A program made the position numbers and the translations under genes. Under the pieces are notes generated by a model that did not search any database, was not told the origin of the DNA, and saw only the letters and a list, made by a program, of their open reading frames with translations. From Sinorhizobium alkalisoli (GTDB lineage Bacteria; Pseudomonadota; Alphaproteobacteria; Rhizobiales; Rhizobiaceae), in assembly GCF_008932245.1 (NCBI RefSeq), contig NZ_CP034910.1:496001-560000 (forward strand): DNA of 64,000 nucleotides. The letters run 5' to 3'. This document shows, in pieces, positions 1 to 8,214 of this stretch. Within the stretch, counting starts at the first letter, position 1. The number at the start of each line of letters is the position of its first letter.

Positions 1-1097
1 ATCAAACCGGTCACAACAGTGGCGTCATTCATGCCGGCATCTACTATCAGCCCGGGTCCCTGAAGGCGCGGCTCTGCCGGGAGGGAGCGCGGGCGACGAA
101 GGAGTTCTGTTCGCGCAACCGGATCGCCTTCGAGGAGTGCGGCAAGCTTCTCGTCGCCACGAACGATCTCGAAATGGAACGCATGGAGACGCTGGCCACC
201 CGTGCCGTGCAGAACGGAATCGGGTTCGAACATTTCGATCATGGTCGGCTGCGGGCTGCCGAACCGTCGATCACGGGACTTGGCGCATTGCTTGTGCCGT
301 CCACCGGCATTGTCGACTATGGCGCCGTCTGCGCGGCCATGGCCGCGGAGATCGTCGAGAGGGGCGGCCAAGTCGCGTTCAAGGCGCGGGTGACCGCAAT
401 CGACGAGCGGGAGAGCGGCGTCACGGTCGAGGCGGGCGGCGAGACGTTCCGCGCCGCTCGGCTCGTCGCCTGTGCCGGCCTGCAATCGGACCGGCTGGCG
501 CTTCTCGCGGGCCTGGCGATCGATCACCGGATCGTACCCTTCAGGGGCGAATATTACACGCTGCCGGCAAGCCGGGCGACAATCGTCCGGCACCTGATCT
601 ATCCGATCCCGGATCCGGAGCTGCCCTTTCTCGGCGTGCATCTGACGCGGATGATCGATGGCAGCGTCACGGTCGGGCCGAATGCCGTGCTCGGCTTCGC
701 CCGCGAAGGCTATGAAAAGGGCAGCGTCGACTGGAAGGACATGGCCGACATGACCGGCTTTGCCGGCTTCTGGCGGGTGTTGGCCAAGAACTGGCGCTCC
801 GGTCTCGACGAGTTCGGTGGTTCGCTGTCCAGGCGGCGCTATCTCGAAAAGTGCCGCACATATTGTCCGTCGCTAACGCTTGCCGATCTGACGCGGCCGG
901 GCGCCGGCATCCGGGCGCAGGCGGTCATGCGCGACGGAACCCTCGTGCACGACTTTCTGTTCGTGGCCTCCGAGCGCATGCTGCATGTCTGCAACGCCCC
1001 ATCGCCGGCGGCCACCTCCGCCATCCCCATTGCAACCATGATCGTCGATCGTCTGCTCGAAAACCGGGTGACGCGCGAGACCGCGGACCCATCCTGA
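1..1097 (+). CDS. lhgO: L-2-hydroxyglutarate oxidase, 5'-truncated by the window edge
   Basis: The reading frame is already open at base 3 and ends at a TGA at 1095-1097, so the N-terminal FAD-binding segment lies outside the window. The first visible residues read QTGHNSGVIHAGIYY, a hallmark of LhgO/YgaF-type FAD oxidoreductases, followed by PGSLKARLCREG. The family oxidises L-2-hydroxyglutarate to 2-oxoglutarate and passes electrons to the membrane quinone pool. The C-terminal region keeps the conserved GIRAQ-type segment (near 'PGAGIRAQAV') and a final NAPSPAATS stretch typical of the family. A 76-base gap separates it from the divergent-looking but same-strand hypR, so it is probably a separate unit. 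Its product 2-oxoglutarate is also the end product of hydroxyproline breakdown, but a functional link is only an inference. Confidence 0.85.
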   Translation, partial: QTGHNSGVIHAGIYYQPGSLKARLCREGARATKEFCSRNRIAFEECGKLLVATNDLEMERMETLATRAVQNGIGFEHFDHGRLRAAEPSITGLGALLVPSTGIVDYGAVCAAMAAEIVERGGQVAFKARVTAIDERESGVTVEAGGETFRAARLVACAGLQSDRLALLAGLAIDHRIVPFRGEYYTLPASRATIVRHLIYPIPDPELPFLGVHLTRMIDGSVTVGPNAVLGFAREGYEKGSVDWKDMADMTGFAGFWRVLAKNWRSGLDEFGGSLSRRRYLEKCRTYCPSLTLADLTRPGAGIRAQAVMRDGTLVHDFLFVASERMLHVCNAPSPAATSAIPIATMIVDRLLENRVTRETADPS

Positions 1098-1148
1098 AGC
1101 CGTTTGATCGGCGAACGGTGTTGCTCCCACCGGCGCGGCAACGTATTT

Positions 1149-1164
1149 CTCTTGTCGACAAGAG
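1149..1164. promoter_or_regulatory. 16-bp perfect palindrome upstream of hypR, candidate GntR operator
   Basis: The sequence CTCTTGTCGACAAGAG is a perfect palindrome ending ten bases before the hypR start codon, overlapping its ribosome-binding region (AGAGGA). Its core TTGTCGACAA fits the T-GT-N-AC-A pattern of FadR/FCD-subfamily GntR operators. A near copy (CTGTCGACAA) occurs upstream of hypD. Autorepression by HypR is the simplest reading; this is inference. Confidence 0.5.
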
Positions 1165-1173
1165 GAATGCCAG

Positions 1174-1884
1174 ATGACCCGAAACGACACCGACGCCAAT
1201 TTCACTCCGGAGCGCAAGCGCGGCTCCGGCGTCAAGATGGTCTATGACACCCTGCGCGATGAGATCCTCGATCTCGTGCTGCCTCCCGGCAGCCCCGTCG
1301 ACGAGGTGCAACTCGCCGAACGTTTCAAGCTGTCGCGCACACCGATCCGCGAGGCCCTTGTCCGGCTCGCGGGCGAAGGGCTGATCGACACGCTTCCGAA
1401 CCGGTCGACGATGGTATCGAACATCGACTTCCTCAATCTGCACACCTATTTCGACGCGTTGGTGCTGATGTATCGGGTGACGGCGCGACTGGCGGCCGAG
1501 CACCACCGCATTGAGGACCTGGAGGTGATCCGCGCCCGCCAGGCGGAGTTCAAGGCCGCTGTCGAGGCACAGGACCCGCTGGCGATGATCGCCACCAATG
1601 CCGCCTTCCACTCGGCCATCGCCGAGGCCGGACGCAATGCCTATTTCACCGGTCTCTTCAACCGGTTGCTCGACGAGGGGCGGCGCATCCTTCGGCTCTA
1701 TTACCAGTCCTATGACGACCGGCTGCCGCAGCGCTTCGTGGACGAGCACGAGGAGATGATCGCCGCCATTACAGCACGCGACGTCGAGACCGCCGACCGG
1801 CTGGCCCGGACGCATGCCGAGCAGATCGTCGATCAGATACGGACGCTCTTCGCCCGCAAGGGGCGGCTGAATATCAGCCTGTGA
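1174..1884 (+). CDS. hypR: GntR-family (FCD subfamily) regulator of the hydroxyproline cluster
   Basis: This 236-residue protein has an N-terminal winged helix-turn-helix (about residues 22-85, with the typical LAERFKLSRTPIREAL recognition region) and an all-helical FCD effector domain (about 95-225), whose conserved acidic and His residues (AEHHR, NAAFHSAIAEA, DEHEEMIAAI) are visible. FCD regulators usually act as repressors released by a small acid. In Sinorhizobium meliloti a GntR protein, HypR, represses all hydroxyproline genes, and this gene directly precedes hypD. The start at 1174 follows AGAGGA at a suitable distance. Palindromes upstream of hypR and hypD share a TGTCGACAA core, consistent with repression of both units. 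The ligand is inferred from context only. Confidence 0.8.
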   Translation: MTRNDTDANFTPERKRGSGVKMVYDTLRDEILDLVLPPGSPVDEVQLAERFKLSRTPIREALVRLAGEGLIDTLPNRSTMVSNIDFLNLHTYFDALVLMYRVTARLAAEHHRIEDLEVIRARQAEFKAAVEAQDPLAMIATNAAFHSAIAEAGRNAYFTGLFNRLLDEGRRILRLYYQSYDDRLPQRFVDEHEEMIAAITARDVETADRLARTHAEQIVDQIRTLFARKGRLNISL

Positions 1885-1894
1885 TCCGGATTTC

Positions 1895-1922
1895 TGTCGA
1901 CAAATAAAATACAAAGTGTATT
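1895..1922. promoter_or_regulatory. Candidate HypR operator pair upstream of hypD
   Basis: TGTCGACAA at 1895-1903 repeats the core of the palindrome upstream of hypR. Directly after it lies a second perfect inverted repeat, AATACA-AAG-TGTATT, at 1908-1922. The AT-rich stretch is in contrast to the GC-rich surroundings, as expected for a promoter and operator. The site is 140 bases from the hypD start, leaving a long leader in which no other gene was seen. Confidence 0.45.
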
Positions 1923-2060
1923 ATCTCTCCTGGAACGGTCGGAAGACGCGCCAGTGGCGGCGCCTTTTCCCGCTGCAAGTCTTTGAACCACCGCGCCGGG
2001 ATTCCCGAAAATCGGTTCTGATCGTCGAGCCGATGCGCGACAGCCAACAGGAGTTCGCAC

Positions 2061-3014
2061 ATGAAGGCGAAGATTTTTTCCGGCGTCATTCCGGCGCTGA
2101 TGACGCCCTGCAAGGAAGACCGCAGCCCGGACTTCGATGCCCTTGTCCGCAAGGGCAAGGAGCTGATCGGAGAAGGCATGTCCGCGGTCGTCTATTGCGG
2201 CTCGATGGGCGACTGGCCGCTGCTGACGGACGCGCAGCGCATGGAAGGTGTCGAACGGCTGGTGCAGGCGGGCGTGCCCGTCATCGTCGGCACCGGTGCC
2301 GTCAACAGCGCCTCGGCCGTCGCGCATGCGGCGCATGCGGAGAAGGTGGGCGCCGGGGGTCTCATGGTGATCCCACGGGTCCTCTCCCGCGGGCCTTCGC
2401 TCGCCGCGCAGAAGGCGCATTTCAAGGCGATTCTTTCTGCCGCCCCGAACACCCCGGCGGTGATCTACAACAGCCCCTATTACGGCTTCGCCACCCGAGC
2501 CGATCTCTTCTTCGCGTTGCGCGCCGAGCATCCGAACCTCGTCGGGTTCAAGGAATTCGGCGGACCTGCCGACTTGCGCTATGCGGCCGAACACATCACC
2601 AGCCGTGACGACGGCGTTTCGCTGATGATCGGCGTCGACACCGCCGTCTTCCACGGCTACGTGAATTGCGGCGCGACCGGTGCAATCACCGGTATCGGCA
2701 ACGTCCTGCCGAAGCAGGTGATCCACCTCTGCAAACTTTCGGAGGCTGCCGCCCGCGGCGATGTGGAAGCACGCCGGCGCGCACTGGAACTGGAGCAGGC
2801 GCTGGCAGTCCTCTCCTCCTTCGACGAAGGCCCGGACCTCGTCCTCTATTTCAAGCACATGATGGTGCTGAAAGGGGAGAAGGAATATATCCTCCATTTC
2901 AACGAAACCGATGTGCTGACCGATAGCCAGCGCGGCTATGTCGAGGCACAGTTCAAGCTGTTCAACAGCTGGTATGCCGAGTGGAGCAAGCGCTCCGGCA
3001 CCGTGGAGGCCTAG
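2061..3014 (+). CDS. hypD: Dihydrodipicolinate-synthase family lyase; probable 1-pyrroline-4-hydroxy-2-carboxylate deaminase
   Basis: A 317-residue class I aldolase-fold protein. The TIM barrel shows the family's YNSPYYGF tyrosine motif and the Schiff-base lysine in LVGFKEFGG, plus a GSMGDWPLL segment equivalent to the GTTGE loop. In hydroxyproline catabolism this family member deaminates and dehydrates 1-pyrroline-4-hydroxy-2-carboxylate to 2-oxoglutarate semialdehyde. Position after a GntR regulator and before a D-amino-acid dehydrogenase and a 4-hydroxyproline epimerase supports that role over lysine synthesis. The start is set by AGGAG eight bases upstream. The semialdehyde dehydrogenase (hypH) that finishes the route is not in this window. 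Confidence 0.8.
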   Translation: MKAKIFSGVIPALMTPCKEDRSPDFDALVRKGKELIGEGMSAVVYCGSMGDWPLLTDAQRMEGVERLVQAGVPVIVGTGAVNSASAVAHAAHAEKVGAGGLMVIPRVLSRGPSLAAQKAHFKAILSAAPNTPAVIYNSPYYGFATRADLFFALRAEHPNLVGFKEFGGPADLRYAAEHITSRDDGVSLMIGVDTAVFHGYVNCGATGAITGIGNVLPKQVIHLCKLSEAAARGDVEARRRALELEQALAVLSSFDEGPDLVLYFKHMMVLKGEKEYILHFNETDVLTDSQRGYVEAQFKLFNSWYAEWSKRSGTVEA

Positions 3015-3115
3015 CGCGTGACGCCGAAGTCGGACGCTCCACGCTTGACGGTTTTGACAAAGGGAACGCGAATGGCCGTCATCTCGAAGCGCGACCACCG
3101 CGCTACTCGCCGCCG

Positions 3116-4360
3116 ATGACGGGCGAAGCAGACGTCATCGTGATCGGTGCCGGGGTCATCGGGCTCTCCGCGGCGATTGCCGCGCAGGCGCGCGGACTGT
3201 CGGTCACCGTGCTCGACCGGCAGGGGCCTGCCGCCGGCGCATCCGCCGGCAATGCCGGCGCCTTCGCCTTTACCGACATCCTGCCGCTCGCCTCGCCGGG
3301 AATCTTGAGGCAGGCGCCGAAATGGCTTCTCGATCCGCTCGGGCCGCTGACGGTGCCGCCCGCCTATGCGCTCCAGATCGCGCCGTGGATGTTCCGTTTC
3401 TGGCGCGCCTGCGCGCCCGGGCGCGTCGCCCATTCGATGGCTGCGCAAACGGCCCTGATGGATCTCTCGAAGGCGGAACTGGAGCCGTTCCTGACGCAGA
3501 CCGGCACGATGCCGATGCTGCGCAAGGAGGGCAACCTCCAGGTCTATGAGGGCGAAGCGGAGTTCAAGGCTTCGCTTGGCGGCTGGAGGGCGCGGGCGGA
3601 GCACGGCATCGCGTTCCGCCACCTCGACGCGGCCGGCATGGCCGAGATCCAGCCGGGCCTCGCGCCGCGCTTCACCCACGGGACCTTCACGCCCGGCTGG
3701 TATTCCATAGCCGACCCCAAGTTCTATACGCTGGCGCTGGCGGATCACCTCCGCGCAAAAGGCGGCGCGATCGAACGGGCGGAGGTCAAAGCGCTTCAGC
3801 CAGTCGAGGGCGGGGTGGACGTGATGACTGGGGACGGAAGAGCCCGACGGGCGGCGCAGGTCGTGCTTGCGGCGGGGGCCTTCTCCCACCGGATTGCCAG
3901 AACCATTGGCGAGCGCATCCCGCTCGAGACCGAGCGCGGCTACAACACCACGCTTCCCTCCGATGCCTTCGATCTGCGCACCCAGATCACCTTCGGAGGC
4001 CACGGCTTCGTCGTCACGCGGCTCGCGCCCGGCATCCGCGTCGGCGGCGCCGTCGAACTCGGCGGTCTCGAACGTCCGCCGAATTTCCGGCGGTCGGAGG
4101 CCATGCTGAAGAAGGCGCTGGCCTTCCTGCCGGGGCTGAAGTCCGAGGGCGGCGTCCAGTGGATGGGATTCCGCCCCTCGCTGCCGGACAGCCTACCGGC
4201 GATCGGCCGCGCCCGTGCGACGCCGCGGGTGATCCATGCTTTCGGCCATGGTCATCTCGGTCTCACCCAATCCGCCGGCACCGCCCGCATCGTCGCCGAT
4301 CTGCTGACCGGCGCGACACCCGCTATCGACATCGCATCCTTTTCGCCGCAAAGATTCTGA
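3116..4360 (+). CDS. hypO: FAD-dependent D-amino-acid dehydrogenase, probable cis-4-hydroxy-D-proline dehydrogenase
   Basis: A 414-residue DAO/DadA-type flavoprotein. The dinucleotide-binding motif is at the extreme N terminus (DVIVIGAGVIGLSAA), followed by an ASAGNAGAF motif typical of DadA-like dehydrogenases, and the C-terminal FAD contact HAFGHGHLGLTQSAGTA. These enzymes oxidise D-amino acids to imino acids with the membrane quinone pool as acceptor. Between hypD and the epimerase, the likely substrate is cis-4-hydroxy-D-proline, giving 1-pyrroline-4-hydroxy-2-carboxylate. The frame is open upstream into hypD, but the ATG at 3116 puts the FAD motif at residue 4, as in the family. It has no strong ribosome-binding site, so the start is moderately certain. 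Confidence 0.75.
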   Translation: MTGEADVIVIGAGVIGLSAAIAAQARGLSVTVLDRQGPAAGASAGNAGAFAFTDILPLASPGILRQAPKWLLDPLGPLTVPPAYALQIAPWMFRFWRACAPGRVAHSMAAQTALMDLSKAELEPFLTQTGTMPMLRKEGNLQVYEGEAEFKASLGGWRARAEHGIAFRHLDAAGMAEIQPGLAPRFTHGTFTPGWYSIADPKFYTLALADHLRAKGGAIERAEVKALQPVEGGVDVMTGDGRARRAAQVVLAAGAFSHRIARTIGERIPLETERGYNTTLPSDAFDLRTQITFGGHGFVVTRLAPGIRVGGAVELGGLERPPNFRRSEAMLKKALAFLPGLKSEGGVQWMGFRPSLPDSLPAIGRARATPRVIHAFGHGHLGLTQSAGTARIVADLLTGATPAIDIASFSPQRF

Positions 4361-4374
4361 CAGAGGTTTCGAGC

Positions 4375-5376
4375 ATGACCACCCACACCTTCTCGTGCAT
4401 CGACGGGCATACCTGCGGGAACCCCGTCCGGCTCGTTTCCGGCGGCGGCCCGCGTCTTGAGGGCGCCACCATGCTGGAAAAGCGGGCGCATTTCCTGCGC
4501 GAGTTCGACTGGATCCGCACCGGCCTGATGTTCGAGCCGCGCGGCCATGACATGATGTCCGGCTCCATCCTCTATCCGCCGACGCGGCCGGATTGCGACG
4601 TGGCGGTGCTTTTCATCGAGACCTCAGGCTGCCTGCCGATGTGCGGGCACGGAACGATCGGCACGATCACCATGGGGATCGAAAACGGCCTGATCACCCC
4701 GCGCGAGCCCGGGAAACTGTCGATCGACGCGCCGGCCGGCAGGGTGGACATCACCTACCGGCAGGAAGGACACTTCGTCGAGGAGGTGCGGCTTACCAAT
4801 GTGCCCGGCTTCCTTCATGCGGAAGGGCTGACGGCAGAGGTCGAGGGGCTCGGCGAAATCGTCGTGGACGTCGCCTATGGCGGCAACTTCTATGCCATCG
4901 TCGAGCCGCAGAAGAACTTCCGCGACATGGCCGACCATACGGCGGGGGAACTTGTCGGCTGGAGCCCGAAGCTGCGGGCCGCCCTCAACGCCAAGTACGA
5001 ATTCATCCACCCGGACCATCCGGAGATCCGGGGTTTGAGCCATGTCCAGTGGACGGGCAGGCCGACGCAGCCGGGCGCCCATGCCCGCAACGCAGTGTTC
5101 TATGGCGAAAAGGCGATCGACCGCTCGCCCTGCGGCACCGGCACCTCCGCCCGGATGGCGCAACTCGCCGCCAAGGGCAAGCTCAAGATCGGCGACGAAT
5201 TCGTGCATGAATCGATCATCGGCTCTCTGTTCAAAGGTAGGGTCGAGGCGGCGACAGAGGTCGCGGGTCGAGATGCGATCATCCCGTCGGTCGCCGGCTG
5301 GGCGCGGATGACCGGCTACAACACGATCTTCATCGACGACCGCGATCCCTTCGCGCATGGTTTCGTGGTGAAATGA
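4375..5376 (+). CDS. hypRE: 4-hydroxyproline 2-epimerase
   Basis: A 333-residue proline-racemase-family enzyme with both catalytic cysteines: Cys90 in [10 protein letters not shown] and Cys253 in [10 protein letters not shown]. Length and motifs match the hydroxyproline epimerases of Sinorhizobium and Brucella. It interconverts trans-4-hydroxy-L-proline and cis-4-hydroxy-D-proline, the first step of the pathway completed by the neighbouring dehydrogenase and deaminase. The open frame extends upstream into hypO, but the ATG at 4375 with a CAGAGG upstream gives the family length. It overlaps the next gene by four bases (ATGA), which suggests translational coupling. Confidence 0.88.
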   Translation: MTTHTFSCIDGHTCGNPVRLVSGGGPRLEGATMLEKRAHFLREFDWIRTGLMFEPRGHDMMSGSILYPPTRPDCDVAVLFIETSGCLPMCGHGTIGTITMGIENGLITPREPGKLSIDAPAGRVDITYRQEGHFVEEVRLTNVPGFLHAEGLTAEVEGLGEIVVDVAYGGNFYAIVEPQKNFRDMADHTAGELVGWSPKLRAALNAKYEFIHPDHPEIRGLSHVQWTGRPTQPGAHARNAVFYGEKAIDRSPCGTGTSARMAQLAAKGKLKIGDEFVHESIIGSLFKGRVEAATEVAGRDAIIPSVAGWARMTGYNTIFIDDRDPFAHGFVVK

Positions 5377-7061
5377 GCGAGCGGCACCCCGCCCGCGGTA
5401 TTCTCAGGGGCTCGGCCGAGGGGCCGGTCATCGTTGCGCACGAGGCGCTGAGCTTCTGGGGCGGGGTCGATCCCGCGAGCGGGTGTGTGATCGACGTGCA
5501 CCACCCTTTGCATGGCGCCTCGCTCGGCGGGTCCATTCTCATGATGCCGTCGAGCCGCGGGTCCTGTTCGGGGTCGGGCGTGCTCCTGGACCTCGTGCTG
5601 ACCGGTCGTGCCCCCGCCGCGCTCATATTTTCGGAGGCCGAGGACGTGCTGACGCTCGGCGCGCTGATCGCGTCCGAGATGTTCGAAAAAACGCTGCCGG
5701 TCCTGCGCCTGGCGCCGGATGCCTTCGCGGCCGTTTCTCGAGCGAAGTCGGCCCGGATTGGCGACGACGCGATAGAAGCCGACGGCCTGACGATCCCGGT
5801 CTCCCCGCCCGCCACCGCCGTGCTCGACCTCTCGGAGGCGGACCGGGCCATGCTGGACGGGCGCGAGGGCATTGCGGTGCAGCAGGCCATGCGCATCATC
5901 TGCGCCATGGCGGTCGCGCAGGGCGCGCGCGATCTCGTGGACGTGACCCGCGGCCATATCGACGGCTGCATCTATGCGAGCCCCGCGAACTTGACCTTTG
6001 CCGAGAGGATGGCCGAACTCGGTTCCAAGGTCCGAGTGCCGACCACCATGAACGCCATTTCCGTCGACTACGCCAACTGGCCGCAGCAGGGCGTTCCGCC
6101 GGCCTTCGGCAAGGCGGCGGCGCGCCTTGCCGACGCCTATGTCCGCATGGGATGCCGGCCGAGCTTTACCTGCGCGCCCTATCTGCTCGGCGATGCGCCC
6201 GTGGCCGGCGACGTGATCGCTTGGGCGGAGTCGAACGCCGTGACCTTCGCCAACAGCGTGCTCGGCGCGCGCACCGCCAAGCACCCCGATTTTCTCGACC
6301 TCTGCATCGCGCTCACCGGACGGGCGCCACGCTCCGGTGTCTATCTCGATCACAATCGCCAGGCCCGGCGCGTCATTGACGTGGACTTGCCCGACGGCGT
6401 GGACGATGCGTTCTGGCCGCTGATCGGCTATCTCGCCGGTCGGGTCGCCCCCGATTGCATTCCGCTCCTTCGCGGTCTCGCTCCGGCAGAGCCCTCGCGC
6501 GATGACCTGAAGGCGCTCTGTGCCGCCTTCGGCACGACGTCGGCCGCGCCGATGCTGCATATCGAGGGCGTGACGCCCGAGGCGGACGGCGCCGCTGCCG
6601 ACGCGGACAGGGCGAAGATCAGCCGTGCCGACATGATCGCCGCCTGGTCGCTCCTGAACGAAGGGCCGGAGGAGGTGCAACTCGTCGCCATCGGCAGCCC
6701 GCACGCCTCGCTGCCGGAATGTCGCGCCCTGGCTGCGGCCTTTTCAGGCCGCAGGCGGCACCCGGGCGTCGCCGTGCTGGTCACGGCGGGGCAGGAGGTG
6801 ATCGCGGCGGCACGCAGCGATGGCACGCTCGCACGGCTCGAGGCAAGCGGCGTGGAGGTCCTGCCCGATCTCTGCTGGTGCTCGATCTCGGAACCGGTGT
6901 TCCCGGTGGCGACCCGCGCGGTGATGACGAATTCCGGCAAATACGCCCATTACGGTCCCGCTCTCTCCGGTCGCCGCGTCCGTTTCGGCAGCCTCGCCGA
7001 TTGCGTCGAGGCGGCTTTGACCGGGCGTGTCCCCGCGCGGCTGCCGGATTGGCTTTCCTGA
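5373..7061 (+). CDS. Aconitase X protein with fused swivel and catalytic domains; probable cis-3-hydroxy-L-proline dehydratase
   Basis: A 562-residue protein. The N-terminal 130 residues form the AcnX swivelling domain ([17 protein letters not shown], then [13 protein letters not shown]). The remainder is the DUF521 catalytic domain, with GAQ-like '[20 protein letters not shown]' (shared HIDGC motif), [13 protein letters not shown] and candidate iron-sulfur cysteines including the late [11 protein letters not shown] segment. Bacterial AcnX proteins of known function dehydrate cis-3-hydroxy-L-proline; archaeal ones act on phosphomevalonate. Next to 4-hydroxyproline genes the first activity is more likely. 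The gene probably corresponds to one of the hypX/Y/Z genes of the S. meliloti hyp operon, whose functions were not assigned when the locus was described. It starts inside the epimerase stop codon and is followed after 13 bases by a second racemase-family gene. Confidence 0.72.
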   Translation: MSERHPARGILRGSAEGPVIVAHEALSFWGGVDPASGCVIDVHHPLHGASLGGSILMMPSSRGSCSGSGVLLDLVLTGRAPAALIFSEAEDVLTLGALIASEMFEKTLPVLRLAPDAFAAVSRAKSARIGDDAIEADGLTIPVSPPATAVLDLSEADRAMLDGREGIAVQQAMRIICAMAVAQGARDLVDVTRGHIDGCIYASPANLTFAERMAELGSKVRVPTTMNAISVDYANWPQQGVPPAFGKAAARLADAYVRMGCRPSFTCAPYLLGDAPVAGDVIAWAESNAVTFANSVLGARTAKHPDFLDLCIALTGRAPRSGVYLDHNRQARRVIDVDLPDGVDDAFWPLIGYLAGRVAPDCIPLLRGLAPAEPSRDDLKALCAAFGTTSAAPMLHIEGVTPEADGAAADADRAKISRADMIAAWSLLNEGPEEVQLVAIGSPHASLPECRALAAAFSGRRRHPGVAVLVTAGQEVIAAARSDGTLARLEASGVEVLPDLCWCSISEPVFPVATRAVMTNSGKYAHYGPALSGRRVRFGSLADCVEAALTGRVPARLPDWLS

Positions 7062-7074
7062 GAGGGAGATTTCG

Positions 7075-8103
7075 ATGCGCAGCACCAAGACCATTCATGT
7101 GATCTCTGCTCATGCGGAAGGTGAGGTCGGCGACGTGATCGTCGGCGGTGTCGCGCCTCCGCCCGGCGAGACGATCTGGGAGCAGAGCCGCTGGATCGCC
7201 CGTGACCAGAGCCTGCGAAACTTCGTCCTCAACGAGCCGCGCGGCGGAGTTTTCCGCCACGTCAATCTCCTGGTGCCGCCGAAGCACCCGGAGGCCGACG
7301 CGGCCTTCATCATCATGGAGCCGGAAGACACACCGCCGATGTCGGGGTCCAATGCGATCTGCGTTTCGACGGTGCTGCTCGACAGCGGCATTCTGCCGAT
7401 GAAGGAGCCGGTGACGGAGATCACCCTGGAAGCCCCCGGCGGGCTCGTCCGGGTGCGCGCGGAGTGTCGCGACGGCAAGGCCGAACGCATCTTAGTCCGC
7501 AACCTGCCGAGCTTTGCCGACCGGCTGGGGGCCAAGCTGGAGGTCGAGGGGCTCGGCACTCTGACCGTAGACACCGCCTATGGCGGCGACAGTTTCGTGA
7601 TCGTCGATGCGCCGTCCATGGGCTTCGGGCTCGTTGCGGAGGAGGCGCATGACATTGCCCGCCTCGGGGTCCGGATCACCAAGGCGGCCAATACCCAGCT
7701 CGGCTTCCATCACCCGGATAACCCCGACTGGAAGCATTTCTCCTTCTGCCTCTTCGCCGGCGCCGTCGAGCGCGGTGAAGAGGGCCTTCGCACCGGTGCG
7801 GCCGTCGCGATCCAGCCGGGCAAGATCGACCGCTCGCCGACGGGCACGGCGCTCTCGGCGCGGATGGCCGTGCTCAAGGCGCGCGGCGAGATGGGCGAGG
7901 GGGAGCAACTGACGGCGGTATCGCTGATCGGCTCGACCTTTTCCGGCCGTATCGTCGGCACGACCAGGGTCGGCGACCGGCCGGCCATTCTGACGGAAAT
8001 TTCGGGCCGCGCCTGGATCACCGGCATCCACCAGCACATGCTCGATCCGTCGGATCCGTGGCCGGAGGGTTATCGTCTGACCGACACCTGGGGTGCGCGT
8101 TGA
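7075..8103 (+). CDS. Proline-racemase superfamily protein lacking both catalytic cysteines
   Basis: A 342-residue paralogue of the epimerase at 4375, with the same DTAYGG and DRSP landmarks. The first catalytic cysteine is Ser90 ([10 protein letters not shown] instead of [10 protein letters not shown]) and the second is Thr256 ([10 protein letters not shown] instead of [10 protein letters not shown]). The usual His next to the first cysteine is Ser92. Known variants include Cys/Cys epimerases, Ser/Cys epimerases and Cys/Thr trans-3-hydroxy-L-proline dehydratases; a Ser/Thr pair cannot do the standard two-base racemisation. It may be a dehydratase-like, isomerase or non-catalytic partner of the aconitase X. 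The start at 7075 follows AGAGGGAG. The surrounding sequence is well conserved, so it does not look like a decaying pseudogene. Confidence 0.75.
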   Translation: MRSTKTIHVISAHAEGEVGDVIVGGVAPPPGETIWEQSRWIARDQSLRNFVLNEPRGGVFRHVNLLVPPKHPEADAAFIIMEPEDTPPMSGSNAICVSTVLLDSGILPMKEPVTEITLEAPGGLVRVRAECRDGKAERILVRNLPSFADRLGAKLEVEGLGTLTVDTAYGGDSFVIVDAPSMGFGLVAEEAHDIARLGVRITKAANTQLGFHHPDNPDWKHFSFCLFAGAVERGEEGLRTGAAVAIQPGKIDRSPTGTALSARMAVLKARGEMGEGEQLTAVSLIGSTFSGRIVGTTRVGDRPAILTEISGRAWITGIHQHMLDPSDPWPEGYRLTDTWGAR

Positions 8104-8114
8104 ATGAGCAGGCT

Positions 8115-8162
8115 AGCGCATGATCCGACCGGAGTGAAACGAGGATCGATAAGATCATGCGT
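8115..8162. repeat. Short interspersed inverted repeat
   Basis: GCGCATGATC (8116-8125) pairs with GATCATGCG (8153-8161) across a 27-base interval, in the gap after the hyp cluster. The sequence looks like a small palindromic intergenic repeat of the kind scattered through Rhizobiaceae genomes, but only this copy was seen in the window, so family membership is from memory and not shown here. Confidence 0.4.
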
Positions 8163-8175
8163 CAAAAAGAAAGCA

Positions 8176-8214
8176 TTAGAGCGCCGATCTGATACAGGGA
8201 GATCGGCGCTCTAA
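8176..8214. terminator. Bidirectional terminator-like hairpin between convergent genes
   Basis: A perfect 15-bp inverted repeat, TTAGAGCGCCGATCT and its complement, with a nine-base loop. It lies between the convergent hyp cluster and the SDR gene. The SDR stop codon (8211-8213, minus strand) is inside the right arm. There is no long U-tract, so termination strength is uncertain. Confidence 0.55.
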
